NCBI RefSeq assembly: GCF_014332515.1
Contig: NZ_VFSD01000003.1
Location: 1 to 64,000, forward strand
Direction: 5' to 3'
Length of the DNA: 64,000 bases
Origin: Pontibacter beigongshangensis
Lineage (GTDB): Bacteria > Bacteroidota > Bacteroidia > Cytophagales > Hymenobacteraceae
Shown here: one piece after another, positions 37,401-45,406 of the stretch
How positions within the stretch are numbered: position 1 is the stretch's first letter
Layout: each line of letters starts with the position of its first letter
Program-made: the position numbers and the translations under genes
The notes under the pieces: model-generated
Told to the model about the DNA's origin: nothing
The model's database searches: none
Seen by the model: only the letters and a program-made list of their open reading frames with translations

Positions 37401-37887
37401 CGTTCTGAAGCTCATGGCCACCTACACCGACACCGGGGCACCCGGAGCCCCACAACCGCTAACCGGCATGCAGGCAGTGTACCTCCGCAACAGCAGCCTC
37501 GACGCCGGCGATATTAAGAAAGTAAGCTCATTTGCGAGTAAGGACTCGCTGGGCAGTAAGTTCCTGTTAATACCGGCCGGGGAGGGGTGGCTGCAAGTGC
37601 CGCAAACAGACCTGACGGGCATCAGCCAGATAGAACTTACCGGCTTTGGCAGCGGCATAGCCAGCAGCTATCATATTGAAGTGCGCCTGGGCTCCATTGA
37701 TGGTTCGAAAGTAGGGCAGGGGCAACTGCGCTTCGGGGCTGATAAAGGCAAATCTGCTACTACCATTGCGTTGCAGCATACAGCAGGAACTGAGTTACAG
37801 GATATTTACCTCATCTTTAAAAGTCAGGAGGCCGAACCAGCAGGTAAAAGGCCCCTGCTCAAAACAGTGTACTTTAAGCCGGGGTAA
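34480..37887 (+). CDS. Multidomain lipoprotein: ThuA, sugar dehydrogenase, PKD, cytochrome c, carbohydrate-binding
   Basis: 1135 aa from the Met at 34480. The frame is open upstream to a TTG in the disrupted repeat, but the Met chosen begins a lipoprotein signal ending LLGSC. In order: a ThuA-like domain (about 30-245, LLVFSKTTGFKHASI, GGGFVGIHAASDTEY, GLGHTEEAY); a PQQ sugar dehydrogenase beta-propeller (about 270-700, GLMGIAADPNFASNHFIYMYYSP, MGNRNPYRIS); a PKD-like domain (about 710-800); a class I cytochrome c with CQGCH at 876-880 and a later Met ligand region (NPMPAHPTMN); and a C-terminal beta-sandwich like CBM6 (about 990-1135). It probably oxidises a sugar in the periplasm or at the surface and passes electrons to its own heme. 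Confidence 0.87.
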   Translation: MKSKFSNLTSYCCLVVLSLCLLGSCTSKRKGNPRLLVFSKTTGFKHASIAAGSAALLKLGQQNGYQVDTTTNAAYFHEDSLGRYAAVVFLNTTGDVLDQYQEADFERYIQAGGGFVGIHAASDTEYDWEWYGAMAGGYFESHPSVQEAVLQVANKKHPATAHLPDVWKTTDEWYNFKNLNKEVQVLLTLDETSYEGGKNGAHHPIAWYHDYDGGRAFYTGLGHTEEAYQDTVFLQHLLGGIRYAAGDNQELTYSKARTERVPAEERFVKTVLAQGMLTEPTEMTILPDLSVLVVQRRGEVMLYDQQTQQVSQVGALHVYHKATVPGVNAEEGLMGIAADPNFASNHFIYMYYSPADTSVNRLSRFVFKDNKLDMASEKVVLQFYSQRNICCHTGGSIAFGPDNVLYLSTGDNSTPFNEKGQRYVNHGFAPLDERPGHEQYDARRTAANTNDLRGKILRIRVKPDGSYEIPEGNLFAPSTQKTKPEIYVMGNRNPYRISVDQKNGYLYWGDVGPDANADSLNIRGPRGYDEFNQARKAGFFGWPLFVGDNYSYHHYNYGTGKTGATFDPARPVNDSPNNTGLTELPAAQPAFIWYPYAASKEFPQVGAGGRTAMAGPAYYTDMFPEETAYPAYYNGKVFIYEWVRNWIKVLTLKENGDLQKMETFMSATPFSAIMDMEVGPDGRIYVLEYGKGWFKANPEAGIARLDYISGNLPPRVSNLTIDKTSGKIPLTIRATVAAADPEKQALRYSWKVGDFKKETKEPYLEHTITQGGAYVISVEVLDKQNAATQSEEIMVYAGNTQPEVTIDLPGNKSFYFAGKPVQYQVQVKDDAEKVAEENLFVSVDYIRGTDLAGANLGHQVISETLIGRNLMSASDCQGCHKTDEKSIGPSFREIAVKYRKSSDARTYLTDKILKGGSGVWGPNPMPAHPTMNPAEARQIVEWVRSLANEDSQKASLPAKGEVVPAAAIEKGQPSVLKLMATYTDTGAPGAPQPLTGMQAVYLRNSSLDAGDIKKVSSFASKDSLGSKFLLIPAGEGWLQVPQTDLTGISQIELTGFGSGIASSYHIEVRLGSIDGSKVGQGQLRFGADKGKSATTIALQHTAGTELQDIYLIFKSQEAEPAGKRPLLKTVYFKPG

Positions 37888-37903
37888 TAAGGCTGGTTCG
37901 TAA

Positions 37904-37946
37904 AAAGCACCGGAGGCTCCCTGTTTTAAGGAGTCTCCGGTGCTTT
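37904..37946. terminator. Bidirectional terminator between convergent genes
   Basis: Arms 37904-37920 and 37930-37946 are 17 bp with one wobble-type mismatch, followed by GTTTTTTTG on the plus strand and a T-run on the minus strand. It serves the 34480-37887 gene and the TetR gene ending at 37993. Its CCGGAG core resembles the dispersed repeat, but the family ends are missing. Confidence 0.9.
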
Positions 37947-37992
37947 GTTTTTTTGAAGTTGGCCGGAACTCTGCCAGACACAACACCTGTCA

Positions 37993-38673
37993 TTACTTTG
38001 CAATCGCCTTAAAGACCAGTTCCGTCAGAAATGCTTCCAGTTGCTCATTCCGGCTATCAGATATATTAGTGAGCGAAGGCAGGTGCAGCGAAAAAAACTT
38101 CTGGTAATGGGCCGTTTCAGCCACTGTAGAAACCAGTGAGGATGGGTATTGGTACTCCGGATTAATCTCGCTGATAATAGCTGCCACCCGTTTACAGAAG
38201 CGCTTGTAGCTAAAGAAAAAACCTTCCCGGTTGTTATCGTCCACCTCCTTGGTCAGGTATACCTTTGCCGACTCTGCCACCACTATCCGTTGCAGCGCGA
38301 CTTCGTCCACGTGAACAAAGTTTATGTCCCGCTCCACTTTGCCGGCCAATATGCCTATCGCGATCTTTAATCTAGCTTCGGCAGGCTGAATGTTATGCGT
38401 GGCAAACACGAGCCGGTATTCGAGCCAGCTCCAGTACCACGATACCAGGTAAGAGAGCAGCATATGCTTACTCTCAAAGTACCTGTAAATAGTGGCTTCT
38501 GTGGTGCCGATTCTGGCGGCCAGTTTTTTAAACGTAAACGATTCGAGGCCAAGTTCGTCCAGGAGCAGGATGCTGTGCTCAATTATCTGCCGGCCTTTCT
38601 CCGACGAGTCGGGATCTTTCAAAAAGACTTTTTTGTCGACTTTGATGCTAATATTTGTTGCCAGATTTTTCAT
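37993..38673 (-). CDS. TetR/AcrR-family transcriptional regulator
   Basis: This 226-aa protein has an N-terminal helix-turn-helix (about 25-75: IIEHSILLLDELGLESFTFKKLAARIGTTEATIYRYFESK), a clear TetR signature. The C-terminal ligand/dimer domain is not assigned. The start overlaps the carbonic anhydrase gene by 26 bp, so it is translated from the same minus-strand transcript and may regulate it. The ligand and operators are unknown. Confidence 0.87.
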   Translation of the reverse strand: MKNLATNISIKVDKKVFLKDPDSSEKGRQIIEHSILLLDELGLESFTFKKLAARIGTTEATIYRYFESKHMLLSYLVSWYWSWLEYRLVFATHNIQPAEARLKIAIGILAGKVERDINFVHVDEVALQRIVVAESAKVYLTKEVDDNNREGFFFSYKRFCKRVAAIISEINPEYQYPSSLVSTVAETAHYQKFFSLHLPSLTNISDSRNEQLEAFLTELVFKAIAK

Positions 38674-39319
38674 TCATCAGTTCACTTGTCTGCCAGGCAG
38701 GCTCGTAAAAATCCACCATACCTGTTTCTACATCGTACATGCCACCGGCTATGCCGATCTCTTTATTTTCGAGCATTTCGCCAATAATACTGCTTCTGTT
38801 CCGGATTTCCTCAATCATGTGGCGTACATTACTCTTGGCCACCAGTTGCACAAACTCCTGGTTACCTGAATTTTTGTCGCCACTGTAATGCAGGCTGTCT
38901 ATGGCTGGCGTTATTTTGTTTATAAGTCCTGTCAGAAAACCTAGCTTCACACCGTCGCAGGCACCTTTTATGGCGCCGCAGTTGGTATGGCCCAGTACCA
39001 TAATCAGCTTTGCGCCGGCTACTTTGCACGCAAACTCCATACTCCCCAGTATATCGTCATTCACGACATTTCCTGCAATCCTGACGCTAAAGATATCGCC
39101 CAGGCCCTGGTCGAAAATAAGTTCGGCCGATGTTCTGGAGTCGATGCAGCTGAGCACTATAGCGAAGGGATGTTGCCCCTGCGATGTTTCGTTTACCTGC
39201 TGCAGCAGGTTGCGGTTAAACTTCAGGTTGCTGACAAATCTTTTGTTGCCTTCTATCAGTAGCTCTATGGCTTGTTCTGGTGTAAGCTGGTCCTGTAGTT
39301 CTTTGGTGAGTGTTCTCAT
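38648..39319 (-). CDS. Beta-class carbonic anhydrase
   Basis: This 223-aa protein carries all zinc-site and catalytic residues of beta carbonic anhydrases: Cys58, Asp60 and Arg62 in SCIDSR, and His111 and Cys114 in HTNCGAIKGAC. It interconverts CO2 and bicarbonate, probably in the cytoplasm. It lies downstream of a SulP-type transporter gene, an association usually read as bicarbonate uptake plus hydration. Here the transporter is only half length. It overlaps the TetR gene. Confidence 0.94.
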   Translation of the reverse strand: MRTLTKELQDQLTPEQAIELLIEGNKRFVSNLKFNRNLLQQVNETSQGQHPFAIVLSCIDSRTSAELIFDQGLGDIFSVRIAGNVVNDDILGSMEFACKVAGAKLIMVLGHTNCGAIKGACDGVKLGFLTGLINKITPAIDSLHYSGDKNSGNQEFVQLVAKSNVRHMIEEIRNRSSIIGEMLENKEIGIAGGMYDVETGMVDFYEPAWQTSELMNEKSGNKY

Positions 39320-39596
39320 AAAATCGTTTATTAGAGTGTTAAATATTCAAGTTGGTTCTCAGGAAGTGAGGCCCGCTACTTCTGAAAATAGCTGACACAG
39401 GCTTCTGCTGTAAACACACGCCCCGAAGGTAAGGGTATGGAGACTGGGATGTGCCTGGTGGCCAGGAAAATTTTTCCTGCCTGCCCCGGTCCGGCGCTGT
39501 AAAATTGCTGCCAGAGCGTTTGCTGAGGCAGTTCCTGGTAAAGTAAGGAGGCTCCCTGCATCACCAAGGGCTCTTTTAGAGCCTGCTTTTCTCCTG
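39320..39596. other. Gap where the SulP C-terminal half would be expected
   Basis: This 277-base interval follows the early stop of the SulP gene. A minus-strand ORF (39376-39630, 84 codons) spans it in another frame and ends ...FTAEACVSYFQK. It shows no SulP transmembrane or STAS features. It may be a gene remnant or a small protein and is not called. Confidence 0.4.
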
Positions 39597-40448
39597 TTAG
39601 AACGTCTTTGTGTCGGTTGCCTCCACGCATAAAAGCGTTTCCAGGCTCGCCACTATGGCAATAGTGCCTGCCAGAAACAGCACATCGTAGGTAAGCACCC
39701 GGCTGAAGTCGGGCAGCGTGAACTGCTGCACAAACCCATTGACGCTGTCGGCTACCGGCAGCGTCACCAGTTGGTTGGCGGGCAGGGTTAGTTGAGGGTA
39801 AAAATCCCGGAAAACAATAGGCAGGATAATGCCCACCACCACCATAAGTCCCAGTATTATCTGAAACACTTTATGCTTTTTGCTCATTACCAGATCCCAG
39901 AAAATATGGATGGCCAGCGATATGGTACTAATCAGCAGCGCGCCCGGCGTGATAAAATCGAGGGTCCGGAACAGCTCCTTAAACGTAGTGCCGCCTCCTG
40001 CCTGAATATAATGCACGTCGCCTGCATAATTGCTGTCATAACCAAAGGCGTGCGGGATCTGCTTCAGGATAATTATGATCCCGATACCAGACAGCATACC
40101 TTTAATAACCGAGGTAGGGCAGTCGTAGCCAATGCTGCCAGCCCTCAGAAGGCCCAGTGCTACTTGTACGGCACCTGCCAGCATAACCGCCGACAGAAAG
40201 ACTTCGAAGCTTCCCAGGACCTGAATCTCTTGCAGCACAATAACCGTCAACCCTGCTGCCGGCCCGCTCACACCAAGCTGTGAGCTACTGATGAGCGTTA
40301 CGACTAGACCTCCCACTATACCGGCGATAATGCCAGAAAAAAGCGGTGCTCCCGAGGCCATGGCAATGCCAAGGCACAAAGGTGCCGCCACCAGGAAGAC
40401 TACGACTCCTGCTGGCAAATCATTCCTGATTTCTTTCAGGCGTATCAT
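39597..40448 (-). CDS. Half-length SulP-family anion transporter (probably broken)
   Basis: 283 aa, all membrane helices. The N-terminal SulP half is well kept: LPAGVVVFLVAAPLCLGIAMASGAPLFSGIIAGIVGG, SGPAAGLTVIV and DVLFLAGTIAIVASLETLLCVEATD. SulP proteins of this type usually run past 500 residues, with more helices and often a STAS domain. Here translation stops 7 residues after CVEATD at a point that is normally mid-protein. No matching continuation is seen in the next 277 bp, so a deletion rather than a point nonsense mutation is likely. If functional, it would be a minimal bicarbonate/sulfate carrier next to carbonic anhydrase, but loss of function is more probable. Confidence 0.75.
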   Translation of the reverse strand: MIRLKEIRNDLPAGVVVFLVAAPLCLGIAMASGAPLFSGIIAGIVGGLVVTLISSSQLGVSGPAAGLTVIVLQEIQVLGSFEVFLSAVMLAGAVQVALGLLRAGSIGYDCPTSVIKGMLSGIGIIIILKQIPHAFGYDSNYAGDVHYIQAGGGTTFKELFRTLDFITPGALLISTISLAIHIFWDLVMSKKHKVFQIILGLMVVVGIILPIVFRDFYPQLTLPANQLVTLPVADSVNGFVQQFTLPDFSRVLTYDVLFLAGTIAIVASLETLLCVEATDTKTF

Positions 40449-40780
40449 AATGTGTCATCATATCAAGTATGTTTTGAGATGATAGTAAAGCTATTGAAAT
40501 GCAATGTGAAACAATTTCCAGGAATGTTTTGCTTTTGATCCTTATTTTTTTCTATAGAAAATAAATCCGGGTAGTTTCACATCTGCGAAGGCGTTTTTTG
40601 TCTGATCACGGATAATTTGGTGGCAGTTAACAGGTTCTGGCCCAAAGAGAAATGTTTTAGGGAAAAGTGCGGTCCGGGAGCTGAAGGAAAGCAGGTAAGC
40701 CCCGATAAATACCGGTAACCAGGTTATATGCAGAAACCCAGCGCCATGATCCGGAACACTACCCAAAGCAGCGCCAGAGG

Positions 40781-40810
40781 CTCTGGAGGGCCATTTTCAT
40801 TTAAATAATT
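40781..40810 (-). repeat. Dispersed repeat, half copy
   Basis: CTCTGGAGGGCCATTTTCA then TTTAAATAATT, with variant TTAAAT for TAGAAT. The AT-rich repeat starts directly at its end. Confidence 0.75.
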
Positions 40811-40811
40811 T

Positions 40812-40882
40812 GGTTAATGTGCTAATGCTTTAATGTGCTAATTATTCAATGTGGAAGTTTATCAATTTGAAAATTTGAAGAC
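40812..40882 (+). repeat. AT-rich dispersed repeat, second family
   Basis: GGTTAATGTGCTAATGCTTT then AATGTGCTAATTATTCAA, TTTGAAAATTTGAAGA. The TTAATGTGCTAAT unit is present twice. It abuts the dispersed palindromic repeat. Confidence 0.6.
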
Positions 40883-41287
40883 GAATAGATTTGGGAATGA
40901 ATGACCTGAGTTGGTTATCTCACAAATCCCAGTCGTTGGCTTGAGGTGGCGGGGCAGGGGCCATTTTTTTGAGAGGTGCGGTGCCACATTAGTGGCAGCC
41001 TGAGCGTCAGCGAGTCTAAAAGGGCCCCTTGGCAGGAGCGAACACAGCGCCGATGGCCAGGGACGAGGCCCCGCTTATATTAGGGCCCTTCCCCAGCCGT
41101 GAGCGCTCAGCTCCTAAGCTATGCAAAAATACAGCATGAAGGCAACGAAAGAAGCAACAGCTAAGACAATTGGAACCTTCGCTTCTTTTCTATAAAAATA
41201 TTACTAAAGCAATACCTAAAATTATATTATATATTCAAAAAATACAGTATTTCCTGCCCCGGCTCGAGCCAGGATTTTATTTCGTTG

Positions 41288-42262
41288 TCAAAAGCCCAGC
41301 TTCTGGCGCACCCGCTGTAGCACGGGGCTGGCAATGGCTTTGGCTTTCTCGGCACCTTCCAGTAATTTTTTGTCGATTTCGGGCAGGTTGTTCATGTAGT
41401 AGGTAAAAAGCTCCCTTTCTTCGGCATACTTGCTCACGATAAGCTCATACAAGGCCTGTTTGGCATGGCCATAGCCATAGCCGCCGTTCAGGTAATTCTG
41501 CCGCATGGTCTCCACCTCTTCCGGTGTGCCCAGGAGCCTGTAGAGTTTAAACACCGTGTCGCTGTCCGGGTCTTTTGGCTCCTCGAGCGGGGTGCTGTCC
41601 GTAATGATGCTCATGATTGTTTTGCGGAGCGGCTTGTCGGCCTCAAAAATATCGATGATGTTGCCATACGACTTGCTCATTTTCTCGCCATTCAGTCCCG
41701 GCACCGTCATCACAGCCTCGTCTATTCTGGCTTCCGGCAACACAAAGGTCTCGCCGTAAATGTGGTTAAAAGAGCTTGCCACATCGCGGGTTATCTCCAG
41801 GTGTTGTACCTGGTCTTTTCCTACCGGCACAATGTTGGCATCGTAGAGCAGGATATCGGCAGCCATCAGTACAGGGTAGGTAAAGAGGCCTGCATTCACG
41901 TCGGCCAGCCCACGGCGGTTCGATTTATCTTTAAACGAGTGCGCATTGGCCAGCATCGGGAAGGGGGCAAAGCAGTTCAGGTACCAGGACAGTTCCGTTA
42001 CCATCGGCACATCCGATTGCCGGTAAAAAATATGCCTGTCGGTGTCGAAGCCAAAGGCAAGCCAGGCAGCAGCCACTGAATAGGTATTGTGCCGCAGAAC
42101 TTCCGCATCGTGAATGGCGGTGAGCGAATGCAGATCGGCTATAAAAAACAGGGCTTCCTGCTCGGAGGTACTGGAAAGCTCGATGGCGGGAATAATGGCG
42201 CCCAGCAGGTTGCCTAAGTGTGGTCTGCCTGTGCTCTGGATGCCGGTAAGGTAACGTGCCAT
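41288..42262 (-). CDS. trpS: Tryptophanyl-tRNA synthetase
   Basis: This 324-aa protein has normal length for bacterial TrpRS. It shows the HIGH-type motif as HLGN (15-18, GRPHLGN), the KMSKS loop in NGEKMSKSYGN (near 195), GKDQVQHLEITRD and the C-terminal helical anticodon-binding region. It charges tRNA-Trp with tryptophan in the cytoplasm. It is followed on the same strand by only the intergenic repeat zone. The gene upstream on that strand is the queuosine-precursor transporter, 161 bp away. Confidence 0.97.
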   Translation of the reverse strand: MARYLTGIQSTGRPHLGNLLGAIIPAIELSSTSEQEALFFIADLHSLTAIHDAEVLRHNTYSVAAAWLAFGFDTDRHIFYRQSDVPMVTELSWYLNCFAPFPMLANAHSFKDKSNRRGLADVNAGLFTYPVLMAADILLYDANIVPVGKDQVQHLEITRDVASSFNHIYGETFVLPEARIDEAVMTVPGLNGEKMSKSYGNIIDIFEADKPLRKTIMSIITDSTPLEEPKDPDSDTVFKLYRLLGTPEEVETMRQNYLNGGYGYGHAKQALYELIVSKYAEERELFTYYMNNLPEIDKKLLEGAEKAKAIASPVLQRVRQKLGF

Positions 42263-42423
42263 AAAGTAAGGTTTATAGGTTCAGCTGCAAAATAAGCGAA
42301 AAATTAGAACTATGGTGATTCGAAAATCTGAAGAAGTATAAATTGGCCTGATTTTAACCCCAGAAACTCCGAAAGACAAAAAACGACATCCTGTTTGACC
42401 TCACCTCCCCACTTACTCATTCC

Positions 42424-43203
42424 TCAGTTAACGGCTTCTTTTGCCAGAGCGCTGGTAGCCCGCCTGCCCAGGTAGCCATCGATAACATAATGCGCCACAT
42501 AGAGCAGCGGGGTGAGGGCAATGGCTACAAAGAACTTGTAGATATAGTTAAGAGCCGCCACCGACAGGACCTGCGTCAGCGACCAGTTGCCAAAAAAGTA
42601 GAAGGCCACAAATAGCACCACCACACTGTCTATCAGCTGCGATACCAGGGTGGAGCCTGTTGCCCGGAGCCATATTTTTTTACTTCCGGTGTGGCGGCGC
42701 AGCCAATGAAACACGGTGGCATCCAGAAACTGCGAAATTATAAAGGCGACCACCGACCCTATAATAATGCCCAGGCCCTGCCGGTAAATGCTGTTAAATG
42801 CAAAATCGATGTTAAAGGGCCTTCCCTCGCTGTCGGTATTATTCACCTCAAGCCAGAACTGAGCAGGCGGAAGACCCGTGACCAGGGTAATGACCAGGAA
42901 CGCGTACAGGATCAGCAGTACCGTAAGAATACTCACTTTTTTGACACCCTCTTTTCCAAAATATTCATTTATAATATCGGTAGTCACAAACACAACGGGC
43001 CAGATAATAACACCAGCCGTCAGGTTAAAGTCGAGTTTGGAACCCAGGATATTGAGTTGAGCACCCGGTAAATTAAACAGCGCCTCACCCGAAAATATTT
43101 TTACGCCGATCAGCTCGGCCAGCAGGGCATTGGAGATAAAAATACCGCTCAGCACCAGAAAGAGCTGGGTGCGTTTTTTTTCAGAGGTAGAAACTGTACT
43201 CAT
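42424..43203 (-). CDS. yhhQ: Queuosine precursor transporter (YhhQ/VUT family)
   Basis: 259 aa from the Met at 43203. The frame is open to 43374, but the extra N-terminus has no membrane pattern and would lie upstream of the -7 box at 43279-43286. At least six membrane helices are seen, with family motifs FISNALLAELIGVKIF, VTTDIINEYFGKEGVKK, FIISQFLDATVFHWLRR and STLVSQLIDSVVVLFVAFY. The family imports queuine or preQ0/preQ1 precursors for tRNA modification. No preQ1 riboswitch was recognised in the short leader. Confidence 0.9.
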   Translation of the reverse strand: MSTVSTSEKKRTQLFLVLSGIFISNALLAELIGVKIFSGEALFNLPGAQLNILGSKLDFNLTAGVIIWPVVFVTTDIINEYFGKEGVKKVSILTVLLILYAFLVITLVTGLPPAQFWLEVNNTDSEGRPFNIDFAFNSIYRQGLGIIIGSVVAFIISQFLDATVFHWLRRHTGSKKIWLRATGSTLVSQLIDSVVVLFVAFYFFGNWSLTQVLSVAALNYIYKFFVAIALTPLLYVAHYVIDGYLGRRATSALAKEAVN

Positions 43204-43278
43204 AACTTGCGGGAGGTAAAACTGAACGCATTCCATCAGTATCGCCGGGCCTCCTGATGAAGACCAGATCGCATCTGT

Positions 43279-43286
43279 CAAAGGTA
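43279..43286 (-). promoter_or_regulatory. -7 box of the queuosine precursor transporter gene
   Basis: On the minus strand the sequence is TACCTTTG, an exact TAnnTTTG match, 75 nt upstream of the start at 43203. It supports the shorter start. Confidence 0.5.
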
Positions 43287-43467
43287 AAAAGATATTGCCA
43301 ATAACACACCCGGTCAGGTTTTGGACGCACCGGCTCAGGCTCGGTACAAGTTGGTTTTGGCAGAACTGCTGCAAAGAAGATAAAAATCCGGCAGGGGCAA
43401 TACCTCTTTTGCTATGTGTGTAGGTGGGGAATTAGGTTCGACAGAAGATAAACTATTGTTAAAAAAA

Positions 43468-43497
43468 TTGCCATAGAAGCTAAAACAGCTATCTTTG
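43468..43497 (+). promoter_or_regulatory. Promoter of the tandem paralogue operon
   Basis: TTG at 43468-43470 and an exact TATCTTTG at 43490-43497, separated by 19 nt. This is the standard -33/-7 arrangement of Bacteroidota primary-sigma promoters, 54 nt upstream of the first gene. Confidence 0.75.
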
Positions 43498-43551
43498 TTT
43501 GCAATTTTGTTTAAAATATATTAATTTGGACAATAACAACAAAAATCAGCT

Positions 43552-44385
43552 ATGAAGATGTTTAAAATTTTTTTGATGGTGCTCGGAGTATGCCTGGCCC
43601 ATCAGGGCGCCTGGGCGCAGGCGGGCCTTCTGAACAAAATTAAACAACGCACAGACGCTAAAGCCGATGAGGCGCTTGACAATTTATTCGGAGGAAAGAA
43701 AAAAGCCAATGCCGGTAACAACGCCGGAGACAACAGGGGCGCTTCTTCTTCTGGGGGAAGCGAAGGTGTGGTTTATGGCACCAAAGGCGGCAGCCGTGCT
43801 TCCAACAAGGGGGGAGAAGGCCTGGCTGCTACAACGCCTGATGTAAAACAGAACCTGACTGATGCCGAGGCTTCTTACAAGGCCGGAAGTTTTGGAGAGG
43901 CCCGCTATGCCGTGCAGCAGGCCATGCTGGGCGTAGAGCTTGAAATAGGGCAGAAGATTCTGGCCTCCTTGCCTGAAGCCATTTCGGGGCTAAAAAAAGA
44001 CGAAGAGGTGGAACAGGTCACCAGCATGGGCTGGGGCTGGGCTGGCCTGACCATTCTGCGCCAGTACACCGATAGCCAGGAAAAGGAGTTCCGGGTAACT
44101 GTGGCAAACAATGCGGCTTATGTAAATATGCTGAACAACTACATAGCCAATGGCGGCTACGCCCAGACCACAGGAGGGCAGCAGGACTGGAAGCAGACAA
44201 AAGTGAAGGGGCACCGTGCTGTGATAGAGTACAGTGATGGAGATGGGTATAAGCTGACCGTGCCGCTCGGCCAGTCGTCGATGCTGATGTATGAAGGTGT
44301 TAACTTCAAGAATGAGCAGGAGGTAATGGCAGCTGCCAATGCCGTGGATATAGACGGTATCAAGAAAATGCTAGGAGAAAAGTAA
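43552..44385 (+). CDS. Exported protein of unknown function, first of a paralogous pair
   Basis: This 277-aa protein has a signal peptide (about 1-23, ending AWAQA), then a basic/Gly-Asn-Ser-rich low-complexity linker (about 40-90). The C-terminal half (about 100-277) is clearly homologous to the next gene. The shared pattern is DAEASYKAGSFGEARYAVQQ, an EIGQKILASLP segment, VTSMGWGWAGLTILRQY and a closing helical region. The family is not recognised. It is probably periplasmic or lipid-associated. An operon with 44423-45034 (37-bp gap) and a strong promoter at 43468 are visible. Confidence 0.75.
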   Translation: MKMFKIFLMVLGVCLAHQGAWAQAGLLNKIKQRTDAKADEALDNLFGGKKKANAGNNAGDNRGASSSGGSEGVVYGTKGGSRASNKGGEGLAATTPDVKQNLTDAEASYKAGSFGEARYAVQQAMLGVELEIGQKILASLPEAISGLKKDEEVEQVTSMGWGWAGLTILRQYTDSQEKEFRVTVANNAAYVNMLNNYIANGGYAQTTGGQQDWKQTKVKGHRAVIEYSDGDGYKLTVPLGQSSMLMYEGVNFKNEQEVMAAANAVDIDGIKKMLGEK

Positions 44386-44422
44386 GAGACGGAACCGCAA
44401 CACCATTAAAAAGAAGATTATT

Positions 44423-45034
44423 ATGAAAAAGATATGTACCAGCGTACTCGCCATCTGCCTGCTCTCGTTCACAACAGCCTTCGGGCAGCAATTCAATAGC
44501 AACCTGGGGGACGCACGCCAAAACTACTCAGCAGGAAACCTGGTCGACTCCAGAGCTGCCATGGAACAAATGCTCCGCGATCTGGATGTGGAGATTGGTC
44601 GCGAAATTCTGAAACTTCTGCCGTCCAACATGGAGGCTCTCAGCGCCAATACCAAAGATGACCAGGTAACCAGTGCAGGAGGCGGCCTGATCGGGGGGCT
44701 TTACATACAGCGCACCTATGGGGCCGACCCGAACAAAAGTGCCAACCTGGATATTATAAACAACTCGCCCCTGCTAAATTCACTGCAGGCATTGCTATCG
44801 GTGCCTTTTCTGGCCGGTGCCGGTAACCCCGACCAGAAAGTGGTGAAGGTAAGCGGCTACAAAGCGCTGCTAAACAAGGTAGAGGCGGCAGAAGCAGGCA
44901 AAACCGGCTACGAACTGCAGATACCGCTCCAGAATACACTCGTTACGTTTAAGGTAAACGATACCAAAGAAGACAACATTCTGAAGCTGGCCAACACCAT
45001 CCCCTTAGAGAAAATAGCCCAAATGGCGAGATAG
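44423..45034 (+). CDS. Exported protein of unknown function, second of a paralogous pair
   Basis: This 203-aa protein has a signal peptide (about 1-21, ending TAFGQ) and one domain aligned with the C-terminal half of its neighbour. Shared segments are DARQNYSAGNLVDSRAAMEQ (equivalent DAEASYKAGSFGEARYAVQQ), LDVEIGREILKLLP, DDQVTSAGGGLIGGLYIQRTY, a KVVKVSGYKALL strand and YELQIPLQNTLVTF. It lacks the low-complexity linker. Divergence between the two copies implies an old duplication. The function is unknown. Confidence 0.75.
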   Translation: MKKICTSVLAICLLSFTTAFGQQFNSNLGDARQNYSAGNLVDSRAAMEQMLRDLDVEIGREILKLLPSNMEALSANTKDDQVTSAGGGLIGGLYIQRTYGADPNKSANLDIINNSPLLNSLQALLSVPFLAGAGNPDQKVVKVSGYKALLNKVEAAEAGKTGYELQIPLQNTLVTFKVNDTKEDNILKLANTIPLEKIAQMAR

Positions 45035-45054
45035 CCGCAGGACACAAGTAAAGC

Positions 45055-45100
45055 AAAAAAAGAAGAGAGGAAGCGTAAATGCTCCCTCTCTTCTTTTTTT
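45055..45100. terminator. Terminator after the tandem paralogue operon
   Basis: Perfect 16-bp arms (45055-45070 and 45085-45100; A7-GAAGAGAGG and its complement), with a small inner AGC/GCT stem, ending in a T7 tract. It lies 20 nt past the stop. Confidence 0.92.
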
Positions 45101-45406
45101 ATGAAAACACCTGGTGGTCCTTGCCGGGCCTATTGCCGGCACCTGTCATATAGTGAGAATCTTATGAGGATGAGGGAGCCCTGGCAAGAGTGCATCTATA
45201 CTTTTTTTCGGGCAGCCTACCTGTCTTCTTTTAAGTTTCTAACCCAGGTGGTGTGGCAACTGCTCTCCTAAAAGTATGGCCCCTCGTTTTTCAAGGCAAG
45301 GCCGTTGTGGTAGCAATACAATAAAGAAACAGGCACATACTCGATGGCACTAGCTGCTGCTCATGCCGGAAGATAACCGCTTTGCTAACTTGATCCGCCC
45401 CACCTG

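Larger units (their letters stand above)
40449..41287. other. Intergenic region with repeats and G/C-rich patches
   Basis: About 840 bases between minus-strand genes. It holds one dispersed repeat half-copy (40781-40810), an AT-rich repeat (40812-40882) and a patch with several GGGGCCC-like blocks (40950-41100). The blocks recall the G-rich direct repeats inside the MITE at 34013. No gene is supported. Confidence 0.5.

Noticed and set aside
39376..39630. 84-codon minus-strand ORF after the SulP gene
   Set aside because: It overlaps the SulP 3' end in another frame and has no recognised domain. It is noted as a gap feature only.
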